Source: Actinomycetota bacterium
Lineage (GTDB): Bacteria; Actinomycetota; Acidimicrobiia; Acidimicrobiales; Ilumatobacteraceae
NCBI GenBank assembly: GCA_017856115.1
Contig: JAFMFM010000006.1
Coordinates: 1 to 53,997 of the forward strand
DNA length: 53,997 nt
Direction: 5' to 3'
Part shown: positions 45,764 through 53,997 of the stretch, piece by piece
Layout: each line of letters opens with the position of its first letter
Position numbering within the stretch: the stretch's first letter is position 1
Notes under the pieces: generated by a model
Database searches by the model: none
What the model was told of the DNA's origin: nothing
The model's input: only the letters and a program-made list of their open reading frames with translations
Made by a program: the position numbers and the translations under genes

Positions 45764-47269
45764 TTAACCCTTGACGATGTTTGCGACTGAGTACGCGTCG
45801 CCGACCGAGTTGGTCGGGAAGCCGGTCACAGTCCTGCGAGCCACTTGATTGTTACCGAGTAGCCACAGCCAGTCAGAAGGTGAATCTTCCGCCAGCACTC
45901 GCGCGGCCCTCTTCAGGAATGCGGCTTGCGCAGTCGGAGTACGGGCATTGCCCGCCTTCTTGATGAGGTCCTGATATACGGTGCTGTTGTACTTGAAGTA
46001 GTAGTTCGGATTGGCATAGATACTCATGTCGTTGCGCTCGATGTGGCACACGATTGACATGTCGTAGTTTGCCTTCGTAAATACCCGATCAATCCATTCG
46101 CCCCAGGCAACCGGCTTCAATGTGACGTTGATGCCAATTTTCTTCAGCGACGCAGCGATGAACTCTTGGGAGTCAAGTGCGTAGAACGTTGGCGGAACGT
46201 CGAGCTGAACGTTGAATCCATTCGGGTAGCCGCCCTTGGCAAGCAACTGCTTGGACTTCTTCAAGTCGTACGGGAAGAGACCATTCAAGTCTTCGTACCA
46301 CGGGTCGGTCGGCGGCACGAAGCTGCCGATCTGTGTTCCGTAGCCGGCGGCTGCGGTCTTGATCAGTGCCTTCTTGTCGATGGCCGAGCGAACAGCCTGG
46401 CGAACGAACTTGTTGTTGAACGGCGCCTTCGAGTTGTTCATGCTGAGAACGACTTCACAGTTCGTCGTACCGCTGTACACCTTCAGTTTTTTGTTCGCCT
46501 TGAACGTTGACAACAACCGCGGCTCTGCGACCGTGGTCAGCACGTCGAGCTGGCCGGACAACATTGCGTTGCTGAGAGCCGTTGCATCGAGGATGTATCG
46601 AAACACGACCGTCTTGGTCTTTGCTTTCGGGCCCCAGTATTTGTCGTTGCGCGACAGTGTGATGTTGTTGCCACGGTTCCATTGCTTGAACAGGTACGGA
46701 CCTGTGCCGTTTGCACTTGTCGCAAGGTTGGAAGTACCAGCCTTGAAGATCACGCCACCACGTTGAGTGAGGCTGAACAACAGGTTGTTGTCGCGCTCTT
46801 TCAACGTGAGCACCACGGTGTCGGCTCCCTTGGCTACGACCGACGCAACATTCTTGAACTCAGCTTTCTGCGCCGGAAGTACGGACTTGTCATTGGGGTC
46901 AAGCACGCGGTTGAAGCTCCACGTGACGTCACTTGCGTTCAGGCTTCTTCCGTCGTGAAACTTAGCTTTGCGCAATTTGAACGTCCAGGTGAGGCCATCC
47001 TTTGACTGCGTGTACGAACTGGCAAGGCCCGGCACGATCTTGCCGCTTGGTTCAATTCGCAGCAGACCTTCATAGACATTGTTCAACAACACCTGCGGAA
47101 TCGCCTGACCGGCGGTACCGCTGATGTCCAGACTCAGTGGCTCGAGCGAGAAGCCCAGCACCACCGTGTCGGACGCTGCCGAGACAGGCGAAGCGACGGC
47201 CATCGAGCCAACCGCCGCACCAGACGCGAGCATTACGCCCAACCACTTTCGGATTCGTGTTGATTTCAT
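45764..47269 (-). CDS. dppA: ABC transporter solute-binding protein, family 5 (DppA/OppA-like)
   Basis: Extracellular receptor of the dpp-type importer. 501 residues from the ATG at 47269, behind a GAGGGAAAC ribosome-binding site. The signal peptide (about 1-32, ending SPVSA) has no lipobox Cys, so export as a soluble protein is predicted. Family 5 sequence: GFSLEPLSLDISGTAGQAIP, NNVYEGLLRIEPSGKIVPGL, TWTFKLRKAKFHDGRSLNAS and RNDKYWGPKAKTKTVVFRYI. Family members bind peptides, opines, nickel or sugars; the ligand here is not readable. The C-terminal RRTVTGFPTNSVGDAYSVAN is complete. Confidence 0.92.
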   Translation of the reverse strand: MKSTRIRKWLGVMLASGAAVGSMAVASPVSAASDTVVLGFSLEPLSLDISGTAGQAIPQVLLNNVYEGLLRIEPSGKIVPGLASSYTQSKDGLTWTFKLRKAKFHDGRSLNASDVTWSFNRVLDPNDKSVLPAQKAEFKNVASVVAKGADTVVLTLKERDNNLLFSLTQRGGVIFKAGTSNLATSANGTGPYLFKQWNRGNNITLSRNDKYWGPKAKTKTVVFRYILDATALSNAMLSGQLDVLTTVAEPRLLSTFKANKKLKVYSGTTNCEVVLSMNNSKAPFNNKFVRQAVRSAIDKKALIKTAAAGYGTQIGSFVPPTDPWYEDLNGLFPYDLKKSKQLLAKGGYPNGFNVQLDVPPTFYALDSQEFIAASLKKIGINVTLKPVAWGEWIDRVFTKANYDMSIVCHIERNDMSIYANPNYYFKYNSTVYQDLIKKAGNARTPTAQAAFLKRAARVLAEDSPSDWLWLLGNNQVARRTVTGFPTNSVGDAYSVANIVKG

Positions 47270-47282
47270 GAGTTTCCCTCCC

Positions 47283-47298
47283 GGGGGTGTCAACCCCC
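47283..47298 (-). promoter_or_regulatory. Small hairpin just upstream of the dppA ribosome-binding site
   Basis: Arms GGGGGT (47283-47288) and ACCCCC (47293-47298) with loop GTCA, a few bases before the GAGGGAAAC ribosome-binding site of dppA. It could shield or expose translation, or be an operator; it contains TTGACA on the minus strand, but no -10 follows at the right distance. Confidence 0.35.
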
Positions 47299-47384
47299 AA
47301 CAACCTCAACCTATGGCGGATGGTTACTCACTAACAACTCGGAATATGTGTGGCATCACCGCAGACTCGCAGGCAGGCGCGGAG

Positions 47385-48260
47385 TTAATGACCCACCAGC
47401 AATCTGGCCAGGGCAACGGGCTGCTCTTCTTGCACATTGTGGCCGCATGGAAGTACGTGTGAGGTGGCGGATGTGCAACGATGCACGAATTCTCCGGCCG
47501 CAGGTTCGCTCACGAACCCGTGTTCGCCTCGCACCAACATCACTGGAATTTGCAGCTCCCCGAGCGGTGCCCATATCGAACTGAAATCGGGCTGTTGAGC
47601 GGGACTCGTCACGGCGAGGTGCGCCATATGGTGCAGCCAGGAGTAGGTTCCGTCGTTGTTCCGTTTGGTGTTGTGAAACACACCCCGCTCGACCGCGCGA
47701 CGCGAGGGGCCGAAACCGAATGAGAGGGCACGATCGACAATTGCATCGCGGGTATCGAACGAAGTTGGCCCGGCGAGAAACTCACGCACGACATTGTTCG
47801 GAGGCAATACCAGCCCGGGAGAGATGTCGACAACACAACATCGCATTGCCAGCTTCGGTCGACGAGCGGCGAGCGTGATGGCGGTGAGACCGCCGAGCGA
47901 CTGACCCACGATCCATCGAAAGTGACTACCGAAGTCAACGTGTTCGAGCACTTCTGCCAGACGTCGCGGAGAGTAATCGGCGTCTTCGTGCCAGTCGGAT
48001 TGACCATGCCCGGGAAGATCCAGCGCTATGGCTGGTGCGTTGAGAGCCATGATTACGGCGTCCCACGTATGCGCATTTAGACCGCTTCCGTGAAGGAAGA
48101 GATACTCAGGTTTCGCATCGCCCCATTGAATAGCGCTTACGGTGGCACCGCTCGATGTCATAAACGCGACACGACGTGGCAGGAGACGCGAGTCGCGCGT
48201 TATGTGATGTTCCCGTGCCTCTTCGTCAAGTAACGAGAACTCGTCCGTAGTTGCGTCCAT
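47385..48260 (-). CDS. Alpha/beta-hydrolase
   Basis: 291 residues. Oxyanion region YLFLHGSGLNAHTWD (about 53-67), DLPGHGQSDWHED, nucleophile Ser in VGQSLGGLTAITLAARRP, and catalytic His in LPCGHNVQEEQP. No signal peptide. Substrate unknown. It lies 115 bases upstream of dppA in the same direction and could belong to the same catabolic unit. It is divergent from the P1 peptidase, whose start is 37 bases away. Confidence 0.83.
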   Translation of the reverse strand: MDATTDEFSLLDEEAREHHITRDSRLLPRRVAFMTSSGATVSAIQWGDAKPEYLFLHGSGLNAHTWDAVIMALNAPAIALDLPGHGQSDWHEDADYSPRRLAEVLEHVDFGSHFRWIVGQSLGGLTAITLAARRPKLAMRCCVVDISPGLVLPPNNVVREFLAGPTSFDTRDAIVDRALSFGFGPSRRAVERGVFHNTKRNNDGTYSWLHHMAHLAVTSPAQQPDFSSIWAPLGELQIPVMLVRGEHGFVSEPAAGEFVHRCTSATSHVLPCGHNVQEEQPVALARLLVGH

Positions 48261-48297
48261 CGTCGGTGAATCTAGAGCCTTCTAGACTCGGTCACGC

Positions 48298-49359
48298 ATG
48301 GTGCCACCAGGATTTCGCACTGGTCGTCACAACCATCTCGTTGACGTGGCCGGTATCGAAGTCGGCCATTATCAACAGGTCGGTGATGACTGGTGTTCAG
48401 GTACCACCGTCGTGCTTCCACCGCAGGGCACGGTTGGTGGCGTTGACGTGCGTGGCGGTGGTCCAGGAACGCGCGAGACCGACTGTCTCGCGCCCACCAC
48501 CCTGGTTAGCACGGTGGACGCAATCTGTCTATCTGGTGGCAGCGCGTACGGGCTCGACACTGCGAGTGGAGTGGTTGCATGGCTCGCCGAACGAAATCGC
48601 GGATTGAAGATCGGCCCCGAAGCCCATCATGTGGTGCCGATCGTGTCGGCTGCAGTGCTGTTCGATCTCGGTGTCGGCGGAAACTTTAAGCGACAACCCA
48701 CGGCTGAATTTGGCCGACTGGCATGTGACGCAGCCACTGCGACCTCGACACGACTTGGCAACGTGGGTGCTGGAACGGGTGCTCGATCCGGAGGTTTGAA
48801 GGGCGGAGTCGGCTCGGCGAGCGTGGTGCTTGAAAACGGCATAACTGTTGCGGCACTTGTGGCATTGAACGCCGCTGGCAGTCCGATTGACCCCAAGTCA
48901 GGTGAATTGTTCGGCGCTCGCTATGGCGTTGGCGACGAATTCGAAGGGCTTCGAACCCCGAACAAATCCGAGATTTCAGCATGGCTCGAGACTCCGAGAA
49001 CGCCACCACCGCTGAACACAACGCTCGCAGTGATTGCCACCGACGCGCAACTCAGTAAACACGAGTGCTCACGAGTCGCTGCCGCCGGCCACGACGGTAT
49101 GGCCCGCGCAATATCGCCGATTCACCTCTACACCGACGGTGACACCGTCTTCACGCTCGCAACCGGCACCAAAGAGTTTCCGGAGGGCGAGGCCCAGAAG
49201 GGCGCCATTCGAACGGGGGACGAACGAGTTTTCAAGATCAACGAAGTCATGGCGGCAGGCGCTGATTGCGTGGCTCGGGCAATCGTGCACGCAATGCTGA
49301 CAGCTGAGACGTTCGGCCAATGGAAGTCTTATCGCGACGTATTTCCGTCGACTCGCTAG
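48298..49359 (+). CDS. P1-family peptidase (DmpA/NylC-like, self-cleaving)
   Basis: 353 residues of the N-terminal-nucleophile P1 (S58) family, which includes L-aminopeptidase/D-esterase DmpA and nylon-oligomer hydrolase NylC. Segments: NHLVDVAGIEVGHY, GGVDVRGGGPGTRETDCL, LSGGSAYGLDTASGVV, GAGTGARSGGLKGGVGSAS. The predicted self-cleavage site is Asn240-Thr241 in PPLNTTLAVIATDAQLSK, giving a mature chain with Thr as nucleophile, as in NylC. The ATG at 48298 fits the family start. Natural role probably hydrolysis of beta- or D-peptides or other amides. Confidence 0.88.
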   Translation: MVPPGFRTGRHNHLVDVAGIEVGHYQQVGDDWCSGTTVVLPPQGTVGGVDVRGGGPGTRETDCLAPTTLVSTVDAICLSGGSAYGLDTASGVVAWLAERNRGLKIGPEAHHVVPIVSAAVLFDLGVGGNFKRQPTAEFGRLACDAATATSTRLGNVGAGTGARSGGLKGGVGSASVVLENGITVAALVALNAAGSPIDPKSGELFGARYGVGDEFEGLRTPNKSEISAWLETPRTPPPLNTTLAVIATDAQLSKHECSRVAAAGHDGMARAISPIHLYTDGDTVFTLATGTKEFPEGEAQKGAIRTGDERVFKINEVMAAGADCVARAIVHAMLTAETFGQWKSYRDVFPSTR

Positions 49360-50672
49360 AGCGCACCCATACGTTTCCTCGCCCATACGCTGGCTGGCCG
49401 TTGTCGAAGTCGTGACTCGAGTCGGACACGCGCATCATCGCTGCGACCGCACTTCATGAGCGAGTCGATGAAGGTGCGATGCACCACGTCACGCTGTGCG
49501 TGACTTCCACCGAATGTTGCGAGCTGCGCTAGTACCGGCTCCAATGTTTCAGCGGTAGCCGCAAAGTCACCATCGGCATGCTGAACGATTGCACGACAAA
49601 CGGGAAGGCCGACTCGTCTCGTCATCTCCCAATTGGTGCTTGGTTTCGGCCTAGCCAGGTACTTCTCTAGGGCAGCCACCACGTTCATCGCGTCATCACG
49701 ACGCTCTGCACCGACGAACGCCATGACCGCGTGCATGTCGTTGAACACGTACCACGGTTCATCCAGTTTCGCGCGCCAGCCTTCGGCGAGCGACTCCCAG
49801 CGCGTGCCAACAGCGATATCCTCGAGTCGAAGTCGCCATAGCAGGGCAGAAGCATCGAGCATTTCGAGGGCGATGTCGCCTGAGTTATCGTTGCGAACAA
49901 AACGGTCGTAGAGCTCGAGTGCGCCGCTCCAATCTTCACGCTCAAGCAGGAACAGCGCATTGTGCCACGCGATGTGCACGTTCAGAAAAGTTCCAGTGTG
50001 CCAGTCGGCTGATCGTGAGTGCAGAAAGTTGATTCCTTGCTCGAAGTCACCGCGCATCTCGTTGACATGGGCAACCGCGTGGATTGCCCACGCGTCGTTG
50101 CTATGGCGTTCGACTGCTCGGGTACCGATGTCGGTGGCCTCGTCGTAACGTCCCATCTCTTCGAGCCCGAATGCCCACATTCCTTGGAGGTAGCCGGTGT
50201 ATTCGTCAGTGTCACTCCAACTCTTCAATACCCCAGCGATGCGCGCTTCCAGTCGCTGCGAGGCGCCGGTGAAGAAATCAATCTGATGACCAACGAAGGC
50301 GGCGAGAGCATCGCGAGGGTGCTCGGAATTCAGTCTCGCAGTCGTTGCTGATGCACCGTAGAGGTCACCGGCGTACAACTGCCGGACAGCAGTGAGGTGC
50401 AGATGCTCGCGATCGTTCAATGTCATTGACGTGTCGGTAATTGTCCGTAGTCGTGAACCGGCAGCTTGCGCGTCCCCCTTCTCGCTCGAGAGCAACCCGA
50501 GGTACGCAGCGAGCAGCACGGGCATCGGCGCACCGGGATCGACATCGCACGCATGCTGCGCATCGTCGCCGACGGTCTGGCGAAAGCTCAATAGGTGCAA
50601 CAGTGCGGTGTCGTAGGCGTCGCGACCGCGCGCAGTGGCGGTGACGGTGTTTCCTGCAAGATCAAGCATCAT
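49356..50672 (-). CDS. TPR protein of the TTC38 family
   Basis: 438 residues of alpha-helical tetratricopeptide repeats from the ATG at 50672; a second ATG follows at 50669, and the frame is open to 50702. The core GYLQGMWAFGLEEMGRYDEA, then AWAIHAVAHVNEMRGDFEQG and HIAWHNALFLLEREDWSGAL, is the conserved centre of TTC38-like proteins, with His residues at fixed places. No signal peptide or helix; cytoplasmic. Function unknown. It overlaps the end of the P1 peptidase gene by four bases in convergent orientation. Confidence 0.8.
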   Translation of the reverse strand: MMLDLAGNTVTATARGRDAYDTALLHLLSFRQTVGDDAQHACDVDPGAPMPVLLAAYLGLLSSEKGDAQAAGSRLRTITDTSMTLNDREHLHLTAVRQLYAGDLYGASATTARLNSEHPRDALAAFVGHQIDFFTGASQRLEARIAGVLKSWSDTDEYTGYLQGMWAFGLEEMGRYDEATDIGTRAVERHSNDAWAIHAVAHVNEMRGDFEQGINFLHSRSADWHTGTFLNVHIAWHNALFLLEREDWSGALELYDRFVRNDNSGDIALEMLDASALLWRLRLEDIAVGTRWESLAEGWRAKLDEPWYVFNDMHAVMAFVGAERRDDAMNVVAALEKYLARPKPSTNWEMTRRVGLPVCRAIVQHADGDFAATAETLEPVLAQLATFGGSHAQRDVVHRTFIDSLMKCGRSDDARVRLESRLRQRPASVWARKRMGAL

Positions 50673-50759
50673 CTGAGTTTGGCATGAAGCCAAACTCACC
50701 ACTCAGCTCAGTTGAAGCTCACCCAGAGAGCCCTGCGTTAGGCGTCGAACGGGCTGCCG

Positions 50760-51995
50760 CTAGTCCACGATGGTGCGCCGTGGCGTCCACACAAGATAGT
50801 TCCAGATCCAGTCGGCAAAAATACTGGTGCGATTGCGTCCGCCTGAGAGGTACGCAAGGTGCAGTGCCAACCACGTGAGCCACGCAAGCGTGCCCTTGAA
50901 GCGCAACCAGGGACGAACCTCGACCACTGCCTTACGCCTACCAATCGTGGCCATCTGACCCTTGTCGCGATACCTAAACACTTCAAATCGCTCTCCGCGC
51001 TCGCGGCGTACCAATTGTCGTGCAACGTGTCGACCCTGCTGGATCGCAACAGGTGCAATCATTGGAAGCTGTTTTCCATCGGCTCCGGCGAAACTTGCGA
51101 CGTCGCCGACAACCCACGTCGAATCGTCGAGCTGCAGAAAAGAATTCACCTTGATTCGATTTCCCCGTTCGGTGTCACCGAGCACCTTCCAGCGCGCTGG
51201 GGCAACAACACCTGCCGCCCATATGCGCGTGCCGGCAACCAACTCGCTGCCGTCCTTGAGCCGCAGCGACATGGGAGTCGCTTCAACTACCGCAGCGTCG
51301 ACGCGTACGTCGACACCCATTTTGGTAAGTGCCTTGCGCGCATGTTCGCTGGACGAAGGTTGAAAAGTTGGTAGCAGTCGAGGCCCCGCTTCGAGGAGTG
51401 TGACCGTTGCCTTTGGTGCAAGGTGTTCGAATTCGCGCTTGATCTCACCTTGAAGTTCGCGCACCGCGCCGGCGAGTTCCACGCCGGTTGGTCCGCCGCC
51501 GACGATCACCACATTCAGGCTTTCGATGGGAAGGGTTCCGTCTTCGACACTCTCGTAGTTTCGTAGGAGCGATGTTCGTATGGCTCGTGCGTCGACCACC
51601 GATTTCATCTGCAGTGCGTGCTCTGCAACGCCGGGAATTCCAAAAGTGGTGCCTTCGGATCCCACCGCAAGTACGAGATCGTCGTACGTCATGGTCTTCC
51701 CGTTGCTCAGGGTGATGCTCTTTGCATCGGTGTCGATGTTCGTCACCTCTGCGCGGATGAACTGCACTTCGCGGTAAGCGGTACGAACGGGAAATGCAAT
51801 GTCATCCTCGGGAAGCGACGCAGTAGCCACCTGATACAACAGTGGCGAGAACAGTTGGTATGGATTTCGATCGATCAGTGTGACCTGATAGGCACTGGAC
51901 TTTCTCAGTTTGCGTGCACATGCAAGCCCACCGAAGCCAGCCCCAATAATCACAACCTCTTTCTTGGGAGCGGGAGTGCCGAACTCCATGAGCAT
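50760..51995 (-). CDS. ndh: Type II NADH dehydrogenase
   Basis: Single-chain NADH:quinone oxidoreductase on the inner face of the membrane; passes electrons without pumping protons. 411 residues: FAD site VVIIGAGFGGLACARKL (about 14-30), quinone-site region FSPLLYQVATASLPEDD, NADH site VVIVGGGPTGVELAGAVREL (about 161-180), second FAD contact WVVGDVASF, AIQQGRHVARQLV, and a C-terminal membrane-binding stretch GTLAWLTWLALHLAYLSGG. Two Met codons lie at the start (1995 end); the choice changes length by two residues. It is divergent from the MscS gene. Confidence 0.92.
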   Translation of the reverse strand: MLMEFGTPAPKKEVVIIGAGFGGLACARKLRKSSAYQVTLIDRNPYQLFSPLLYQVATASLPEDDIAFPVRTAYREVQFIRAEVTNIDTDAKSITLSNGKTMTYDDLVLAVGSEGTTFGIPGVAEHALQMKSVVDARAIRTSLLRNYESVEDGTLPIESLNVVIVGGGPTGVELAGAVRELQGEIKREFEHLAPKATVTLLEAGPRLLPTFQPSSSEHARKALTKMGVDVRVDAAVVEATPMSLRLKDGSELVAGTRIWAAGVVAPARWKVLGDTERGNRIKVNSFLQLDDSTWVVGDVASFAGADGKQLPMIAPVAIQQGRHVARQLVRRERGERFEVFRYRDKGQMATIGRRKAVVEVRPWLRFKGTLAWLTWLALHLAYLSGGRNRTSIFADWIWNYLVWTPRRTIVD

Positions 51996-52120
51996 GAGAC
52001 AAATCTACGCCCACATATGAGGCGGGTAACGATTACCTCACAATGGCGCAACACGAGTGACGTAGTAGCGAGTGCGTTCCTAGGGTTCGAATCGTTCCGT
52101 AATCAACACAGGAGTCAAAC

Positions 52121-53008
52121 ATGTGGAGCATCGACATTGATTTTGTGGAGGTCTCATTCTTTGCTGGACAGGTCGTTGCGGCGTGGGTCGTCGTCGTTGT
52201 CGTGGCGATGTTGGTGCGCAGACTGATCAAGTCTGGAATTCGTAGAGCACTGGGTAGTGCGCCAATCGGCAACGACGCATCGCGGCGTCAGCAGCGCGGC
52301 GACTCGTTGGCGGCGCTGTCCTCGAGCATTGTCACGGTTGTGATGGTGCTTCTCGGATTGATCATGACGCTCAGTCTGCTGGGTGTGAATCCTGCGCCAC
52401 TGGTGGCGTCGGTGGGTGTGGTGGGAATCGCCGTCGGTTTGGGGGCACAGAAGTTGGTCCAAGACTTTCTTGCCGGCGTGTTCATGTTGCTGGAGGACCA
52501 ATTTGGTGTCGGCGACATCATCGACGTTGGTGATGCGGCCGGGGTGGTGGAAGGGGTAACACTGCGTACCGTTCGCTTGCGTTCTCTGGACGGGACGTTG
52601 TGGCACGTTTCAAACAGTGAGATTCGAAGAGTGGGAAATAAGAGTCAGAACTGGTCACGAGCGGTCGTCGACCTGAGCCTGGCCTACGAGCAGGACGTCG
52701 AGCGGGCGTGGTTGGTGGTCGAAGAGTGCCTTCGAGAGTTGGCTGAGGATTCCGAGTGGGCCGCGAAACTCTCCGGTACCGCGGAGGTACTCGGCGTGGA
52801 GAAGTTCGCCGAATCCTCAGTGGATTTGCGCGTGTTGATTCCGACGCTCCCCGCCAATCAGTGGTCGGTAGCTCGAGAGTTCCGTCGACGGATCAAGCAG
52901 AAGTTCGACGCAAATTCAATCTCGTTCCCGTATCCTCAGCTGACCCTGAGCGGTGTCGTGCAAACCCAAAGTGAATCGACCGGCCCTAGTTCGCGCGGCG
53001 AGGCGTAG
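52121..53008 (+). CDS. Small-conductance mechanosensitive channel (MscS family)
   Basis: 295 residues, a compact MscS: two N-terminal helices (about 10-32 and 65-90), then the pore helix with GVVGIAVGLGAQKLVQDFL (about 98-116), the beta domain GVFMLLEDQFGVGDIIDVGD, and the alpha/beta cytoplasmic domain to about 280. It opens under membrane tension to release solutes on osmotic downshock. The Ser-rich tail (SESTGPSSRGEA) is extra. Followed after 32 bases by an SDR gene on the same strand. Confidence 0.9.
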   Translation: MWSIDIDFVEVSFFAGQVVAAWVVVVVVAMLVRRLIKSGIRRALGSAPIGNDASRRQQRGDSLAALSSSIVTVVMVLLGLIMTLSLLGVNPAPLVASVGVVGIAVGLGAQKLVQDFLAGVFMLLEDQFGVGDIIDVGDAAGVVEGVTLRTVRLRSLDGTLWHVSNSEIRRVGNKSQNWSRAVVDLSLAYEQDVERAWLVVEECLRELAEDSEWAAKLSGTAEVLGVEKFAESSVDLRVLIPTLPANQWSVAREFRRRIKQKFDANSISFPYPQLTLSGVVQTQSESTGPSSRGEA

Positions 53009-53040
53009 TCGCCGAGCCAAGAGGAGTAAGTTCTGTCTGG

Positions 53041-53997
53041 ATGACAGCGTTTGTCGGCAAGGTTGCCATCGTCACCGGGGCTGGTAACGGACTCGGACGC
53101 GAGTACGCACTTTCCCTCGCCGCCCATGGTGCTTCGGTGGTGGTGAACGATCTTGGGGTTGGGGTAACTGGCGATGCACCGACGGGCGACTCTGCACGAG
53201 TCGTTGTTGATGAAATCATCTCTCGTGGCGGTCGTGCAGTCGCAAGCGTTAGCAGTGTTGCGGATTGGGCCGGTGCCGAAAGCATCGTCGGCACTGCACT
53301 CACTGAGTTCGGGAGACTGGATGTGGTTGTCAACAACGCCGGAAACAATCGTCCGAGTTCGCTCGTTGACCTCTCGCAAGCCGACGTCGACGTGCAGTTG
53401 GACACACATCTCAAAGGAACCCTCGCGGTTAGCCATTTTGCCGCTCAGCACTGGGCAGAGGCGGGTCCGTACGGAGGGCGTTCGATTGTCAACACCACTT
53501 CTGCAGTTGGGCTGCATCCTGCTGCCGGCGGCGGGGTGTACGGGGCGGCGAAGGCAGGGGTGATTGCACTCACGGTGAGTCACGCCCAGGAACTAGCGAA
53601 GTACGGAGTGCGAGTAAACGCCGTTGCGCCGTGTGCCAGAACGCGAATGGTGGAGGCGTCACCGAACGTGCTGGCATTGATGCCGAAGTCCGACGGCTTC
53701 GATCGTCACGATGCCGCTCACGTTGCACCCATGGTGCTCTATCTGGCAAGTGCGTCATGTCGATTCACCGGTCGCGTCTTTGCAGTCGAAGGCCCAGACG
53801 TAGCGATTTATCATCCGTACGGGGTGGAGGACCATTGGTCGACCAACGGACAGTGGTCGCTGCAGGCGCTGACGAAGGCATTTGACTCGCACCCGCAGCG
53901 ATCGGAGATTGATGCGTTCTTTCCTGGCGGGGTGGTGCCCTATGCCGAACCATCGGGTCGCACACTGCGAGATCTCGACAAGTTGGCGCGCTCGGAG
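53041..53997 (+). CDS. SDR oxidoreductase, MFE-2/hydroxysteroid dehydrogenase-like, 3' end cut
   Basis: 319 codons to the window end with no stop, so the C-terminus is missing. NAD-binding GAGNGLGREYALSLAAHGAS (about 13-32), VVVNDLGVG, VNNAGNNRP, Ser154 in NTTSAVGLHP, and YGAAK with Tyr167 and Lys171. The VNDLG signature is typical of multifunctional-enzyme type 2 3-hydroxyacyl-CoA dehydrogenases and actinobacterial hydroxysteroid-type SDRs. Residues after about 240 extend past the usual SDR core (DHWSTNGQWSLQALTKAF). Role probably in acyl-CoA or steroid oxidation; not certain. Confidence 0.87.
   Translation, partial: MTAFVGKVAIVTGAGNGLGREYALSLAAHGASVVVNDLGVGVTGDAPTGDSARVVVDEIISRGGRAVASVSSVADWAGAESIVGTALTEFGRLDVVVNNAGNNRPSSLVDLSQADVDVQLDTHLKGTLAVSHFAAQHWAEAGPYGGRSIVNTTSAVGLHPAAGGGVYGAAKAGVIALTVSHAQELAKYGVRVNAVAPCARTRMVEASPNVLALMPKSDGFDRHDAAHVAPMVLYLASASCRFTGRVFAVEGPDVAIYHPYGVEDHWSTNGQWSLQALTKAFDSHPQRSEIDAFFPGGVVPYAEPSGRTLRDLDKLARSE

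Noticed and set aside
47283-47298. TTGACA as a -35 promoter box for dppA
   Set aside because: No -10-like sequence lies 16-19 bases downstream; that distance falls on the ribosome-binding site and start codon.

Overview
This window is a gene-dense, moderately GC-rich stretch of chromosome that looks actinobacterial, most likely from the Acidimicrobiia (Ilumatobacter-like). The lineage call is an inference. It rests on the mycoredoxin and mycothiol-dependent-type proteins, a PAC2-family protein, the mycobacterial-type SerC, frequent GTG starts, ATGA-coupled operons, and a secreted protein ending in a TCVKGK...CPKGF tail of the kind I associate with these lineages. I see no phage, insertion sequence, CRISPR array, tRNA or rRNA. 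No gap between genes exceeds 300 bases.

Layout. 1-5.3 kb: the end of ilvD, a DUF3054 membrane protein, a long-form inositol-phosphate synthase, folD and a haloalkane dehalogenase. 5.4-7.8 kb: a large secreted seven-repeat RCC1 propeller with FN3 and OmpA-like parts. 7.8-11.6 kb: the ilvBNC operon with a mycoredoxin gene, preceded by a 15-residue Val/Leu-rich leader peptide and a rho-independent terminator, i.e. a transcription attenuator. 11.6-16.1 kb: pstCAB, then pstS. Each unit is preceded by an 11-bp-spaced direct repeat that looks like a PHO box, and a strong terminator follows pstS. 16.1-18.2 kb (minus): an arsenic operon of an ArsR/LMW-phosphatase fusion, an arsenate reductase and an aquaporin, with a perfect 9-bp inverted repeat at its promoter. 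18.2-21.5 kb: PAC2 protein, serC and an aspartate aminotransferase. 21.6-25.8 kb: a cobalamin riboswitch in front of a B12 ABC transporter (btuFCD), a mycothiol-dependent-type protein and a small lipoprotein. 25.8-30.3 kb (minus): a TPP riboswitch in front of thiamine diphosphokinase, a thiamine ABC transporter and an acetyltransferase. 30.3-36.3 kb: an Nfu-type Fe-S protein, two secreted proteins, a coiled-coil protein, an LpqC-like esterase and an alkyl sulfatase.

36.3-48.3 kb (minus) is the most unusual region. It is an apparent long operon in which a dipeptide/oligopeptide-type ABC transporter (dppABCDF) runs through four-base overlaps into aldehyde dehydrogenase, SDR and amidase genes. 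These are followed by an indoleamine 2,3-dioxygenase-family gene and a methyltransferase. The combination suggests uptake and breakdown of an amide or indole-type compound, but the substrate cannot be read from sequence. 48.3-54 kb: a NylC/DmpA-like self-cleaving P1 peptidase, a TTC38-like TPR protein, type II NADH dehydrogenase, a small MscS channel, and an SDR gene cut by the window end.

Taken together, the cell makes branched-chain amino acids under attenuation control, scavenges phosphate, B12 and thiamine under PHO-box or riboswitch control, and carries hydrolases for halogenated, sulfated and amide substrates. The strongest items for a second look are the dpp-ALDH-SDR-amidase-IDO operon, the ArsR-phosphatase fusion that lacks arsenic-binding cysteines in its DNA-binding half, the ilvB leader peptide, and a PstS with an insertion of about 95 residues.
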